From Prorocentrum cordatum (Eukaryota; Sar; Dinophyceae; Prorocentrales; Prorocentraceae), in the NCBI GenBank assembly GCA_963575745.1, contig CAUYUJ010015028.1, positions 236,501-300,500 of the forward strand: 64,000 bases of DNA, read 5' to 3'. The translations under genes were made by a program, and so were the position numbers. Within the stretch, counting starts at the first letter, position 1. Each line of letters begins with the position of its first letter. Positions 49,883 to 59,369 of this stretch are shown piece after piece. Below the pieces are notes generated by a model. The model saw only the letters and a list, made by a program, of their open reading frames with translations, was not told where the DNA came from and made no database searches.

Positions 49883-50044
49883 CTCTACTACTACTACTAC
49901 TACTTCTTGTTATTACCACTACTACTACGACTACTACTACGACTACCACTACCACTACGATTACTACTATTACTACTACTACTACTACTGATCCTACTAC
50001 TACTACTACTACTACTGCTACTACTACTACTACTACTACCACTA

Positions 50045-50089
<45 letters not shown>

Positions 50090-50309
50090 TACTACTACTA
50101 GTACTAACCTACTAACTACTACTAACCAACTAACTACTACTACTACTACTACTACTGCTGCTGTTGCTGCTGCTGCGTCTGCTAGTACCACTACTAGTAC
50201 CACTACTACTACTACTACGACTACGACTACTACTACTACTACTACTACTACGACTATTACTACTACGACTACTTCTACGACTGCTACTACTACTACTACT
50301 ACGACTACG

Positions 50310-50347
<38 letters not shown>

Positions 50348-50508
50348 CACTACTATTACTATTACTATTACTATTACTATTACTATTACTACGACTACTA
50401 CCATTATTAGTGTTACTACTACCACTATCAGTACTGCTACTCCTACTACTACGGCTAATGTTGCTACTGCAAGTGCTACTTCTACTACTACGATGGCTCC
50501 TGCTACCG

Positions 50509-50545
<37 letters not shown>

Positions 50546-50868
50546 GACTACTACTACTACTACTACGACTACTACTACTACTACCACATAGTATTATCCC
50601 TGCTACGATTAGCAGTACGACTACCACGAATATTGATACTACGACGACGACGACGACTACTACTACTACTACTAGTACTACTATTGCTAGTACTTCTTCT
50701 ATTACTACCACGAGGACGACTACTACACCTATTACGGCTACTAGGACTACTACGTCTGTTACGACTACTACGGCCATTACGACGGCGACGGCGACTATTA
50801 TGTTTACGACTACTACTACTCCTACAACTACTACTACTGCTACTGCTACTTCTACTACTACCACGAGG

Positions 50869-50903
<35 letters not shown>

Positions 50904-50916
50904 CACGACTTACTAG

Positions 50917-50961
<45 letters not shown>

Positions 50962-50974
50962 CACGCCTTACTAG

Positions 50975-51009
<35 letters not shown>

Positions 51010-51079
51010 TTTCTAGTACTACTACTACTACTACTACCACTACTAGTACTACTACTACTGCTGCTACGACTACGACTAT

Positions 51080-51118
<39 letters not shown>

Positions 51119-51135
51119 CACGACGACCAGTACTG

Positions 51136-51169
<34 letters not shown>

Positions 51170-51308
51170 GACTACTACTACTACTACTACTACTACCACT
51201 ACTACTACTACTACTATTACGACTTCTACTAGTAGTACTACCAGTACTGGTAGTAGTAGTAGTAGTAGTAGTAGTACTACTACTACTACTACTACTACTA
51301 CTGTAACT
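49546..51308 (+). repeat. (TAC)n array of about 1.75 kb
   Basis: Almost entirely ACT/TAC/CTA triplets on the plus strand, with scattered GAC, TAT, TGC and AGT variants. Near 51230-51275 the phase turns to TAGTAG, so the final part can pair with the preceding TAC repeats. Long ORFs of Tyr/Thr/Leu, or Val/Ser on the minus strand, are artefacts. Confidence 0.98.
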
Positions 51309-52898
51309 ACAACTTCTGCCCAACGTGAGCACTGGACTACCCCGCGTGAGGGCCGATCAAAAACCAACGTTCCAATAAGGCTTCGATCAGCAACCACAGA
51401 AACGAATCCGCACAGCAACGATTAGGATGGATAGAGAGAGGGAGAGACACATAGAGAGATGGAATGGCACTAATTATTGTATGCGGCTTGGTGCGGTGCT
51501 GAAGATATCGCCCCGCTAAATCCGCCCCCCGCGAAATATGTGTTTCGGTCTGGTGCCAACGATAACACCGGGTGTTTCCTATTGGTTTCCTGGGGGTAAG
51601 TTGGTCGTGTGGTGTGTGTGTCTTTTCATTCACAGGTGCACCCACTGGAATCCGTTGCCATAGTAAGGATCATTGCTTCGCAATCAAAAGGAAAACGAAA
51701 TCGGCTGGGTGGACGAGGCTTTGTCATCTCCATCGCAGATCTTCCACTGTTGCGCCCCACGCGTCGCACTAATGAATTGAACGCCGCGCATGGAGTCGAC
51801 AACGTGGCAAGAAGCAGTACGCTACGCTTCTCCTCCCCCTTCCTTGCTCCCATTCCGGAGACGGGGGGGCGCTTGCACCACCTTGTGGAGCGGAGGAAGT
51901 TCGGGAAGGGGATTGGAAGGGTGGAATAGACAATTATGAGCAAAAGACCGCGGGCAAGGACGGTGTGATGGATGGAGAGGAGGAGGCAACAGAGCGACAG
52001 TGAACGCACAATGCTTTTCCCGGAGCCCCATCGAGTGCTGCCAATATTCATTTGGATTCGCGTGGGCATGCCATCGATGACCCCGTCGTTTCGTTTGGGT
52101 TCGTGTCGGTTTTGCAGTGGGCTCGCATCAGGTTGCATCCCTTCTGCACTCCTCCCTACACCTCCCCTACCCTCCCCTCCGCTCTACCCTTTCGCCACAA
52201 CTCCTCCGCTCAATCTCAATGTTTGTTTGATTTTCCCTGCGTTTCCGCCCTCGCCGCAATCCTCGGCAGACCTCTTAAGTCATCCCCACTCTCCTTCTCC
52301 TTTGCGCCACCACATTCCTCCACGCACGTCTTCAGCATATCCGCGCTCCTCTCAGCGACAACCCTGCCTCCTCTGCGCTCGTCCCAACTCCACGCTGATC
52401 CCAACCCCGACGAATTTGCATCAAGAGGATTCCAACGTGATCGGATTGATCCATATCGGCGTCGCATGGGTATAAGCATTGGTTACAGTGAACCTATACG
52501 GATGCTAGCAGTTCGCTTCGCAGCGTGATTGCTCTTTCCGCTCTCTTCACGTCTCAATTCCTTCGCGCGCATACGGGCCTTATCGTGCCTTCCAGTGTGT
52601 ACCCGTGCGTTAATGATAGCCGTGCCTAGACTCTTGTCTGTTTGGAACGCCCGTGTTTATAATTCATACGGACTCGTGGCTATGTGCTGGTTGCATGTCT
52701 ATTACGGCGGTGTTATTCGGATACCTTCCTCTGCCAAGCAACTTCGTTATTGTAGAGCACTCGCGGCGGGAAATCATAAACCTTAGCTGTGATAGAAAGC
52801 GTGGACTCGAAGTCCACGAGCGCGAACATAGTCACCCCCTCGTGAGGGCCCTGGAGGCCCCCAGGGGCCAAGGAAGGCTTCCTTCTCCAGCAGGGGGG
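51309..52898. other. No gene recognised
   Basis: About 1.6 kb of mostly unique-looking, less GC-rich DNA. ORFs of 60-170 codons on both strands lack motifs. No copy of the window's repeat families was recognised. A tandem phrase GTGTGGTGTGTGTGTC lies at 51608. Confidence 0.4.
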
Positions 52899-53042
52899 AG
52901 GAGGAGGAGGAGGAGGAGGAGGCGGAGGAAGAGGAGGAGGAGGAGGAAGAAGAGGAGGAGGAGGAGGATGGAGGAGGATGGAGGGGGGAGGGGAGGAGGA
53001 GGAGGAGGAGGAGGAGGAGGAGGAGGAGGAGGAGGAGGAGTA
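52899..53042 (-). repeat. (GGA)n tract
   Basis: About 145 bp of GGA triplets on the plus strand, ending in TAGTAGTA. Confidence 0.96.
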
Positions 53043-53491
53043 GTAGTACGCAGCTGATGAGCAATGAATGTACTGTGCCGTGCAAACTCACGTGCCGTGG
53101 AAAAAATCGGACACAAGCACGCTACACGCGCCGCGCTGCTCGCACAGGGAGGCGGGACCGACCGAGGACCGACACGGGGCCCGACGAGGGGGACCGAAGG
53201 CGGGGCGAACGAGGGCCCGAGCGGCCGCGAGGGGGAGGGGGCGAGAAGCAGGCGGGCGAGGGCCACTACGCACAAGTCAAAATCGCATAAGCTACTGCCC
53301 GCTGTCCGTGGCCTCAGACCACTACATCGTTACCCTGGTGCCGCGGCAGCACAGCCACGCTCGAAGGCGCGGCGCTGTGCGCGGCCACACATCGATGGCC
53401 AGGTCCACGCCCAAGCTTCACACCAAGCGACCCGAGCATGCCGAACAGGTAAGCGCACGCCGCTGGTGATGGCAATGGTCCGTGGCTGCCC

Positions 53492-55066
53492 TCACGCTGA
53501 TACGTCGATCCACTCCGAGAGTTCTTCTCCCATAGCCCCAGTCTGGTCGGTGACCACGAACACACTCTTGATCATGTTCGACTGGTAGCAATTCACGCGG
53601 CGGCAGAACATCACGAAATCTGGCGGGTCGCCCACCATGGCCGCCGACCTCTCCACGAGCGTCTGCCAGTTGGCGCGCCCCACCTCCATCTTTGCCAAGC
53701 ACTCGACCATCGCGGAGTCACCCGCGTCCCTTGCCGCCTTTTCCTTGTTCTTGAACAGATTGGCCTTGTCCCTCAGTGCCCGCGCGTTGAACGAGAACGT
53801 CTGGGCCTCCACCTGCCAGGCATTGGTATCCTCCATGCAGTCCTCCAAGATCACCGTCTTCATGCTCATGCCCCACACCGCGCGGCAACACCGCGCACGT
53901 TGGGTGTCCCGTAGCCTCGACCCCATCGCTGGCACCACGTCCTGCTTGCTCCGAATCAGCGCATACTGCCGTGCTGCCGGCGACTGGTCCATGTACATGT
54001 CGTTCCTCTTGGGTACCACCACACCGTCCGCAGCGTAGGCCATATCCTTCGGCACCAGCAGCGGCTTGCAGAAATCGTCCATGGGCGCGCCTACGCAGGA
54101 GCCCACCATGAACATGCAGGAGGTGATGGTCGTGCACTCAGCGTTCTGTCTTCTCTCGAAGGCCGCCCACACGTGGACCACGTGATAGTTCTGCATGAGA
54201 GTCTCTGGCACCGACGTGTCGCCCACGGGGCGTCCGCTGCCACTGCGAACGGCACACCTCGCATCGACCGCGTCGATACTCACAGTGAGGTTGCACCTGC
54301 GGGTCCTCGTCACGTTCGTGGCGTAGCGGATGTCCTCCTCATCCAGCTCCTTGATCAGGTGTGCCGTGTGCCCCGTCATGGTCGCCCTACTCTCCAGCAT
54401 CACGAAGGCCGCACGATGGGACACGGGCTCATTCTGCAACTCCTCCAGCAACTCTTCTCGCCCTTCACCAGTGAGAGTCGCCTGGCTGGGTTTGGTACGG
54501 TCCCACCTCTCACGCATGGGGGTGCTCTGGCCGCAGGAGCCCGCGAAGGTGGGGCCGCAGTCGTGGCACGTGTTGATCGCCATTCTTCCCACCGTGCAAT
54601 GCCAGTCATGCGCCCGCCGCTGGTCGCACATGTCCGAATAGACTTCGGGGCTGCCCGCCTTGTTCGGCTTGGGGGGGAGCACCATCACCGCAATCATCAC
54701 GTGCTCCGACTGGAAGCGCCAGATGCCCATCCCCCCGACCCACGTCTCGTTCAGCATGATGGCACCTCCACACGCCTTCGTACCCTGCCGACTCCAGAGC
54801 CACCCGACCAGGATGGTGTGGTGGTACGTCGCCGTGTCCGCATGGTGGTACGCCGCCTGCCACGCGCGTACCCTAGTCCCAGGCACACCATTGTTGCCCA
54901 CGTTGCGCAGCACCGTCGAGACCCCGTCGTGGTGGTATTCCGTTACCAGCGAGTGGGGGTACGACGAGCCCAGGAAGCACCAGCGCAGGGCTGCGACGAC
55001 GCCAATCCACGTGGCCATGATCAGCTTCAGCATGGAGCCGCAGGCACAGCGCCCCACGGCGCGCAT
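53492..55066 (-). CDS. Intact 524-residue ORF of unknown function, possibly with signal peptide
   Basis: The longest non-repetitive open frame in the window. Start at 55066 (ATG) or at the internal Met 12 (MLKLIMATWIGVVAALRWCF), which begins a hydrophobic stretch of about 18 residues that could be a signal peptide or anchor. Composition is balanced, with many Trp, Cys, Met and Asn, unlike the shadow frames. Visible features: paired cysteines INTCHDCGPTFAGSCGQS (about 169-186), ELLEELQNEPVSHRAAFVM (about 209), DEEDIRYATNVTRTRRC (about 244), TTITSCMFMVGSCVG (about 316), a helical Lys/Ala-rich part ALRDKANLFKNKEKAARDAG (about 432-451), and FCRRVNCYQSNMIKSVFVV near the end. I recognise no family. 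No spliced-leader relic or splice signal is evident upstream. An opposite-strand ORF (54173-55570) is Arg/His/Pro-rich and is rejected. It may be a lineage-specific gene or an ORF from an unknown mobile element. Confidence 0.65.
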   Translation of the reverse strand: MRAVGRCACGSMLKLIMATWIGVVAALRWCFLGSSYPHSLVTEYHHDGVSTVLRNVGNNGVPGTRVRAWQAAYHHADTATYHHTILVGWLWSRQGTKACGGAIMLNETWVGGMGIWRFQSEHVMIAVMVLPPKPNKAGSPEVYSDMCDQRRAHDWHCTVGRMAINTCHDCGPTFAGSCGQSTPMRERWDRTKPSQATLTGEGREELLEELQNEPVSHRAAFVMLESRATMTGHTAHLIKELDEEDIRYATNVTRTRRCNLTVSIDAVDARCAVRSGSGRPVGDTSVPETLMQNYHVVHVWAAFERRQNAECTTITSCMFMVGSCVGAPMDDFCKPLLVPKDMAYAADGVVVPKRNDMYMDQSPAARQYALIRSKQDVVPAMGSRLRDTQRARCCRAVWGMSMKTVILEDCMEDTNAWQVEAQTFSFNARALRDKANLFKNKEKAARDAGDSAMVECLAKMEVGRANWQTLVERSAAMVGDPPDFVMFCRRVNCYQSNMIKSVFVVTDQTGAMGEELSEWIDVSA

Positions 55067-55440
55067 CGCGCGGCGCCTGAGCGGCAGCGTGCCGCCAGCC
55101 CCAGGTGGGGCGGCACACAGGGATCAGCGCCTGCGGGCCGCGGCAGCCCCCATCACAGCAGGGCAACCTCGGGGCGGCCGCCTCTGGCAAGGGGGGGTCT
55201 GGGCCGCGCCGGCGGCTGGAGGAGGAGGAGGAGGAGGAGGAGGAGGAGATACCAGCACGTCCAAGACCTTCCATCCTCCGGTCCTCCACGCGGTGGGGGG
55301 GCGCCTGCCGCCGCCGCGCTTGACGCGCGGACCGCGCGCGGACCGGAGGCCGCAGGGAGGAGGCCCAGGAGGCCGCGGCCGAGGCGCCGCCCAAGGCGGA
55401 GGCGGCAGGGGACCCCCCGGGCGGCGGCGCCGACGAGGCC
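55067..55440. other. GC-rich stretch with a short (GGA)n tract at 55215-55248
   Basis: Upstream of the 524-codon ORF on the minus strand. The GGA triplets at 55215-55248 are pure. No promoter can be recognised. Confidence 0.5.
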
Positions 55441-55781
55441 GCCGAGGAGAAGAGGCGAGCAGCCGCGGACGGGGAGGGGGGGGCCGAGGCTTCGGGCGGC
55501 CTGTCAGACGCCCGAAATGGGTACCGAAAGAATGGGTACTATGCCCAACAGCAGTTCCTGTTCCTTTTGAACAGGCCTCGCTGTCCGCGCCGCCGCGGCC
55601 TGTGTCCATTCGAGACAGGAGGTCGCCTGCCCAACAGCGGCCGCTGTTGCTTTGGGACAACATTTGCTGTTGGGCATGGTACCCATTCTTTCGGCACCCA
55701 TTTCGGGCGTCCAAAGCCGAGGAGAAGAGGCGAGCAGCCGCGGACGGGGAGGGGGGGGCCGAGGCTTCGGGCGGCCTGTCA
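55441..55781. repeat. 66-bp perfect direct repeat flanking family M
   Basis: 55441-55506 and 55716-55781 are identical over 66 bp (GCCGAGGAGAAGAGGCGAGC to GGGCGGCCTGTCA). Between them lie the family M element (55507-55711) and the four bases CAAA. Confidence 0.95.
55507..55711. mobile_element. Family M element, copy 1, long inverted termini
   Basis: Left GACGCCCGAAATGGGTACC, GAAAGAATGGGTAC, TATGCCCAACAGCAG; right CTGTTGGGCATGGTACCCAT, TCTTTCGGCACCCATTTCGG, GCGTC. The arms are about 47 bp with few mismatches. The interior has ACAGCGGCCGCTGTTG, a palindrome. The related copy is at 32112-32472. Confidence 0.92.
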
Positions 55782-55784
55782 ATC

Positions 55785-55952
55785 GGCGGCGAGCGAGGGG
55801 GGGGAGCGGAGAAGGAGAAGGCCCTCGAAGGAGGCGGCGGGACTTCTCAGAAGGTCTCGCGCCTTCTAGGGAGTGTTTCGTGTCTTCGGGGAAGGCTCAG
55901 AAATTTTCTCAGAAGGCCGGGGGGCGGATTGTCAAGGGCGGAAAAATCACCT
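55785..55952. repeat. GGAGAAGG/CTTCTCAGAAGG-rich dispersed repeat
   Basis: GGCGGCGAGCGAGGG, GAGAAGGAGAAGGCC and CTTCTCAGAAGG recall 31650-31790. Both carry paired TTCTGAGAAG-type words. The end points are unclear. Confidence 0.5.
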
Positions 55953-56096
55953 GGACCCGATGATTGGCGTCTGCTGAGAGGCCCTGGGCGTTTGCTACAC
56001 AGCCCTGCCCTGTTCGATTTCCTCGTTGGGTGCGTTTGCGAAACGGCTTCGCGTGTCGGGGTGATCATTATGAGGGTGGGTTTCTTGCTCTCTAGG
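55953..56096 (+). mobile_element. Repeat R, copy 5
   Basis: GGACCCGATGATTGGCGTCTG, GAGGCCCTGGGCGTTTGC, ACAGCCCTGCCCTGTTCGATTT, GGTGCGTTTGCGAAACGGCTTC, GCGTGTCGGGGTGATCATTATG and GGGTGGGTTTCTTGCTCTCTA. Confidence 0.88.
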
Positions 56097-57679
56097 TTGG
56101 ATTTGCTCACTCCCCGCGTCTTTTTCCCACCTGGAAGGATCTGAAGGGTGCGCTCAGCAGGTGCAATAATATATTTGGTGCGTTCGTCGGGTCTCTAGAT
56201 GGGAATAGGGCCTGCGAGATGGCGCGAACGGTTGCAACACGTCAAGTGGGAAAGGTCTGTTGGCATGGCGGATTATACACCCCCAAGCTATGAGCCGGAT
56301 ACGCATCCATCCCCCCCTCAAACCACATTCCAGGGGCTTGGACAAGGACAGGTCCGGGAGGATACGTTGCCCCCGAGAGAAGTGGTCGAGTGTTTGGGCA
56401 GCCCGCGGGTTGAGCCAAAAGCAGTCGGTCTGAAGTTTGGGGGTCCGCTCGGGGGCGCTCTTCTGTCTGGACTCCGCGTCCTGGGAGGTCCCACCCAGGC
56501 AAGATTCCTTTGACGCATGCGAACTCTGCCAGTGCCGATGAGGGCCCGATCGACGCTGTGGCATCGACACCCCCGCTGGTGTTCCATGGCTGCAGATATC
56601 CTTCCAGTTCTGAGAACCCGCCAGCATTTCATAGAACATCTGATTTGCAGGGCCACATGTGGTTGTTGCCGAATCCTTCATTCCATCCTGATGCGTTCGT
56701 CCGGATCCTGCCTGTCCCGGCGGTCCGTGGAAGCAGGGCTGTCCAGTGTCGTGTAGGACTATCTCGTTAGCCGCCGCCGACCGAGCTGGAGCCACATGGA
56801 GGCTGCCAGCGCGTCGCGCTCGGCGTGATTGACGGGTCATCACGTGTCAGCGTTGAGACGCGCTCGGCGTGATTGACGGGTCATCGCGAGAAGACGGAGA
56901 CGATTGGGACCAGCGGTCGAACCCTCCATCCCGCAAGAAGAAGAGGAAGAAGAAGAAGAGGAAACAAACAATGTTTGTTTCATCTTCTAAACGCAAGGGG
57001 GTGATTCGACCCTGCCCCAAGAGTGCCCCCAGAGGCTCCCAAGATGCCCCTCCTCCTCCACCTCCTCCTCCTGATCTTCTCCGCCATTCTCTCCCAAGTG
57101 TTCCCCGAAGGGTTTCCACAACGGCTGGGGGAACGCATGGTCCGATAGTTTGGCAGAGTTCTTGCCACAACGCTCGGCCACATGGGCGATTCCAAAAGGC
57201 ATGGGGCGGGGGTGATCCGCCGCATGCGTCTTCGATAAGCAAGCACTTAGCCTGGCGAAGGGCCTAACCCTCTGCAGTCACGCGTAGCGCAGGGCGCGGC
57301 CCTCTCTTCACACACCGCGCGCCGCAGGGCAGTGCGGATAGTGGGCTCTGAACTCTTTGTTGAATACGGTCCGCGTGAAGGAGGTCCCGAATAATCTGGA
57401 TGCACCTCGTGGGAACACGCCCACGATCGCCGCAGGTGGAGCTCCCCCCGAGGGGACGCCATGTGAATCTGTCCATTGGTGCAATAGGAGGGGCTCCTTG
57501 TGTGGCTCGACTCGCGTTCAGGGCCTGCCAACATGGGCGTGGTGGCGCTGTACGAACCTTGCCTCTGGGCTTGCAGGTGGTGCTGCCTGAGGGCACGATC
57601 CGCGTGATGGGTGTGCCGCACTGGCCAGGGGGGGCGCAATGCGAACCTTGCCTCTGGGACCGTAATTAGGTGGAGATCC
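56097..57679. other. No gene supported; minus-strand ORF 56154-56843 considered
   Basis: A 229-codon minus-strand ORF (56154-56843) has fairly balanced composition but no motif and is covered by similar ORFs in other frames. GAGACGCGCTCGGCGTGATTGACGGGTCATC and GCGCTCGGCGTGATTGACGGGTCATC (56815-56885) form a direct repeat. 57400-57660 repeats words such as AACCTTGCCTCTGGG and GCTGTACGAACC. No gene is called. Confidence 0.4.
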
Positions 57680-58560
57680 CTGTGGGCCACGATCCGTATG
57701 AGAGGTGTTCTAAGGTCACTCTAAGGTCACCGGGGCGACGCTATGAAACGTATCGGGCCTCTCGGAGGCCTCCTGGGCCGTGTTTGGGCACGGTTGCCCC
57801 ATCAGACGCATTTGGACACTTTTGCGGGAGCCTCGTGATCGCTGTAGGGCCGTCTTGGGGCTTTTTGTGTCGGGCTTTCTTTCTATATAGAACTATTGGG
57901 ACATTTTGTGGCGCGTTAGCCGTCTTGGGACTATCGGGGGCTTCGGCCGCATTGAGGTTGTTGGAACCTCTTTGGACTGTTGGAAACTTAAAATGAAGAG
58001 ACAACGGACACCATTCAAACGGTCGAGGTTTAGATTTCTTCAGGCTGTTCTCGAAAGCCTCAGGCCCCCTCCAGGCCAGCTTGGCCGCCTTGGGGTCACA
58101 TGGGGGGAATTGGGAGGCTTCTTGGGACCTTCATGCCATCTTGGAGGCCAGCTGTCACCGTCTTGTCTTGGGCCGTCTGGGCCCTTCTTGAGGACCATCT
58201 TGGGCCATGTTGGCTGGCTTGGAGGCGAGCTGTCTTGATGTTGGGTGCTGTGTGCGGTGGCGGCGGACGGGCCGAGATCCGCAATGAATCTTTTGACGAG
58301 CCAGCCGTGTCATAAAACCTGGCAGGCTGCGCATCCCTCATGCAAGCAACAGAGGGCGACGGATCGAAGACGCCTACGACGAGACACGGCCGGTCCCTGC
58401 CTTTGGGGAAATGCCTATATCTCTAATCGTTGGGGAGAGTGTCGGCAAACACCTGGATTGTGGGTGTCTGTTGAACCTCGTTGGCTGGTTTGAGACCATC
58501 TGGGGGCCACCAGGTGTTGCCTTAGGTCGTCTTCAAACCATCATGGATTAGTGAGGGGGC
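57680..58560. repeat. Degenerate GCCGTCTTGG-type repeat, copy 2
   Basis: Words such as GGGCCGTCTTGGGGC, GCCGTCTTGGGACTAT, GCCGCCTTGGGG, ATCTTGGAGGCC and ACCATCTTGGGCC recur every 20-45 bp. This resembles 42291-42628. Period and boundaries are loose. Confidence 0.55.
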
Positions 58561-59070
58561 CGTCTACAGGAAGGGGGGGCCCACCCCAAAACGCTAACAG
58601 CCAGGCCGGGGGGGCACAACTAAAATGTAATATTCGAAATTACGTTTTTGTCCGAAGGCATGGTTTGGAAAATCCAAAATTATGGTTTGTTGTTGTTTTT
58701 GCCCTGAAGGGCTGTGTGTGTGCTTGAATTCAGAAATCGTGATTTTATTGTGGGAAGGCTTCGCCTCTTTCGCCCTTCTGGAAGTGTTGTTGCACGATGA
58801 ACGCCACGTGCGAAACATGTTTGTGGGGAGTTGCGTGTGTAGGTTCATTGGCGGTTGATCGCGTAGCTGGTTTCGTTACTGCTCGCATCCGTCACGGCCC
58901 ACCCAGCAATAGTACCCTGGCGAAATGTCTTGATCAGGGAAGCGCGGGAACATTCCGTGTAACGAAGAGAAATTGATGGGGAAGCCGTTCAACTGAATTT
59001 CGCGGGTCAGCCCGGGCACGCCCGGGAGTGAATGCACATTCGCGGCCCTTGCAGAAACAGGCAGGGCGCA
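58561..59070. other. No gene recognised
   Basis: AT-richer DNA (58615-58760) with TTGTTGTTGTTTTTG and then mixed composition. Nothing supported. Confidence 0.4.
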
Positions 59071-59355
59071 GAAGAATGATGAGGAGGCGGGGGAGGGGGA
59101 GGTGGGGGGAGGAACACGAGGAGGACGAGGACTGAAAGGAAAAAGGGAGGAGCGACGGGAGTAGCAGGAGGGGGCCGAGCAGAAGTATGATGACATTAAC
59201 TCCGCAAGCTTTGGGGGGAGGAGGAGGAGGAGGAGGGGGATGAGGAGGAGGAGGAGGAAAGGAGGAGGAGGAGGAGGAGGAGGAGGAGGAGGGGGAGGAG
59301 GATTGGGCGAGGAAGAGGAGGAGGAGGCGGAGGAGGAGGAGGAGGAGGACGACGA
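59071..59355 (-). repeat. (GGA)n tract
   Basis: GGA-rich from 59071, nearly pure at 59216-59350, ending in GACGACGACGAGCG. Confidence 0.95.
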
Positions 59356-59369
59356 CGAGCGTACAACGC

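Noticed and set aside
49473-51418. Long Tyr/Thr/Leu or Val/Ser ORFs on both strands
   Set aside because: Direct translation of the TAC array.
54173-55570. 465-codon plus-strand ORF opposite the 524-codon ORF
   Set aside because: Arg/His/Pro/Gly-rich composition and run-on into low-complexity GC DNA; the minus strand gives balanced protein text.
56410-56420. TTGAGCCAAAA, an 11-base match to the reverse complement of the spliced leader
   Set aside because: The neighbouring bases do not match, and an 11-base hit is expected by chance at about this frequency on both strands.
56154-56843. 229-codon minus-strand ORF
   Set aside because: No motif and no support beyond openness; overlapping ORFs of similar quality exist. 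Left as unassigned.
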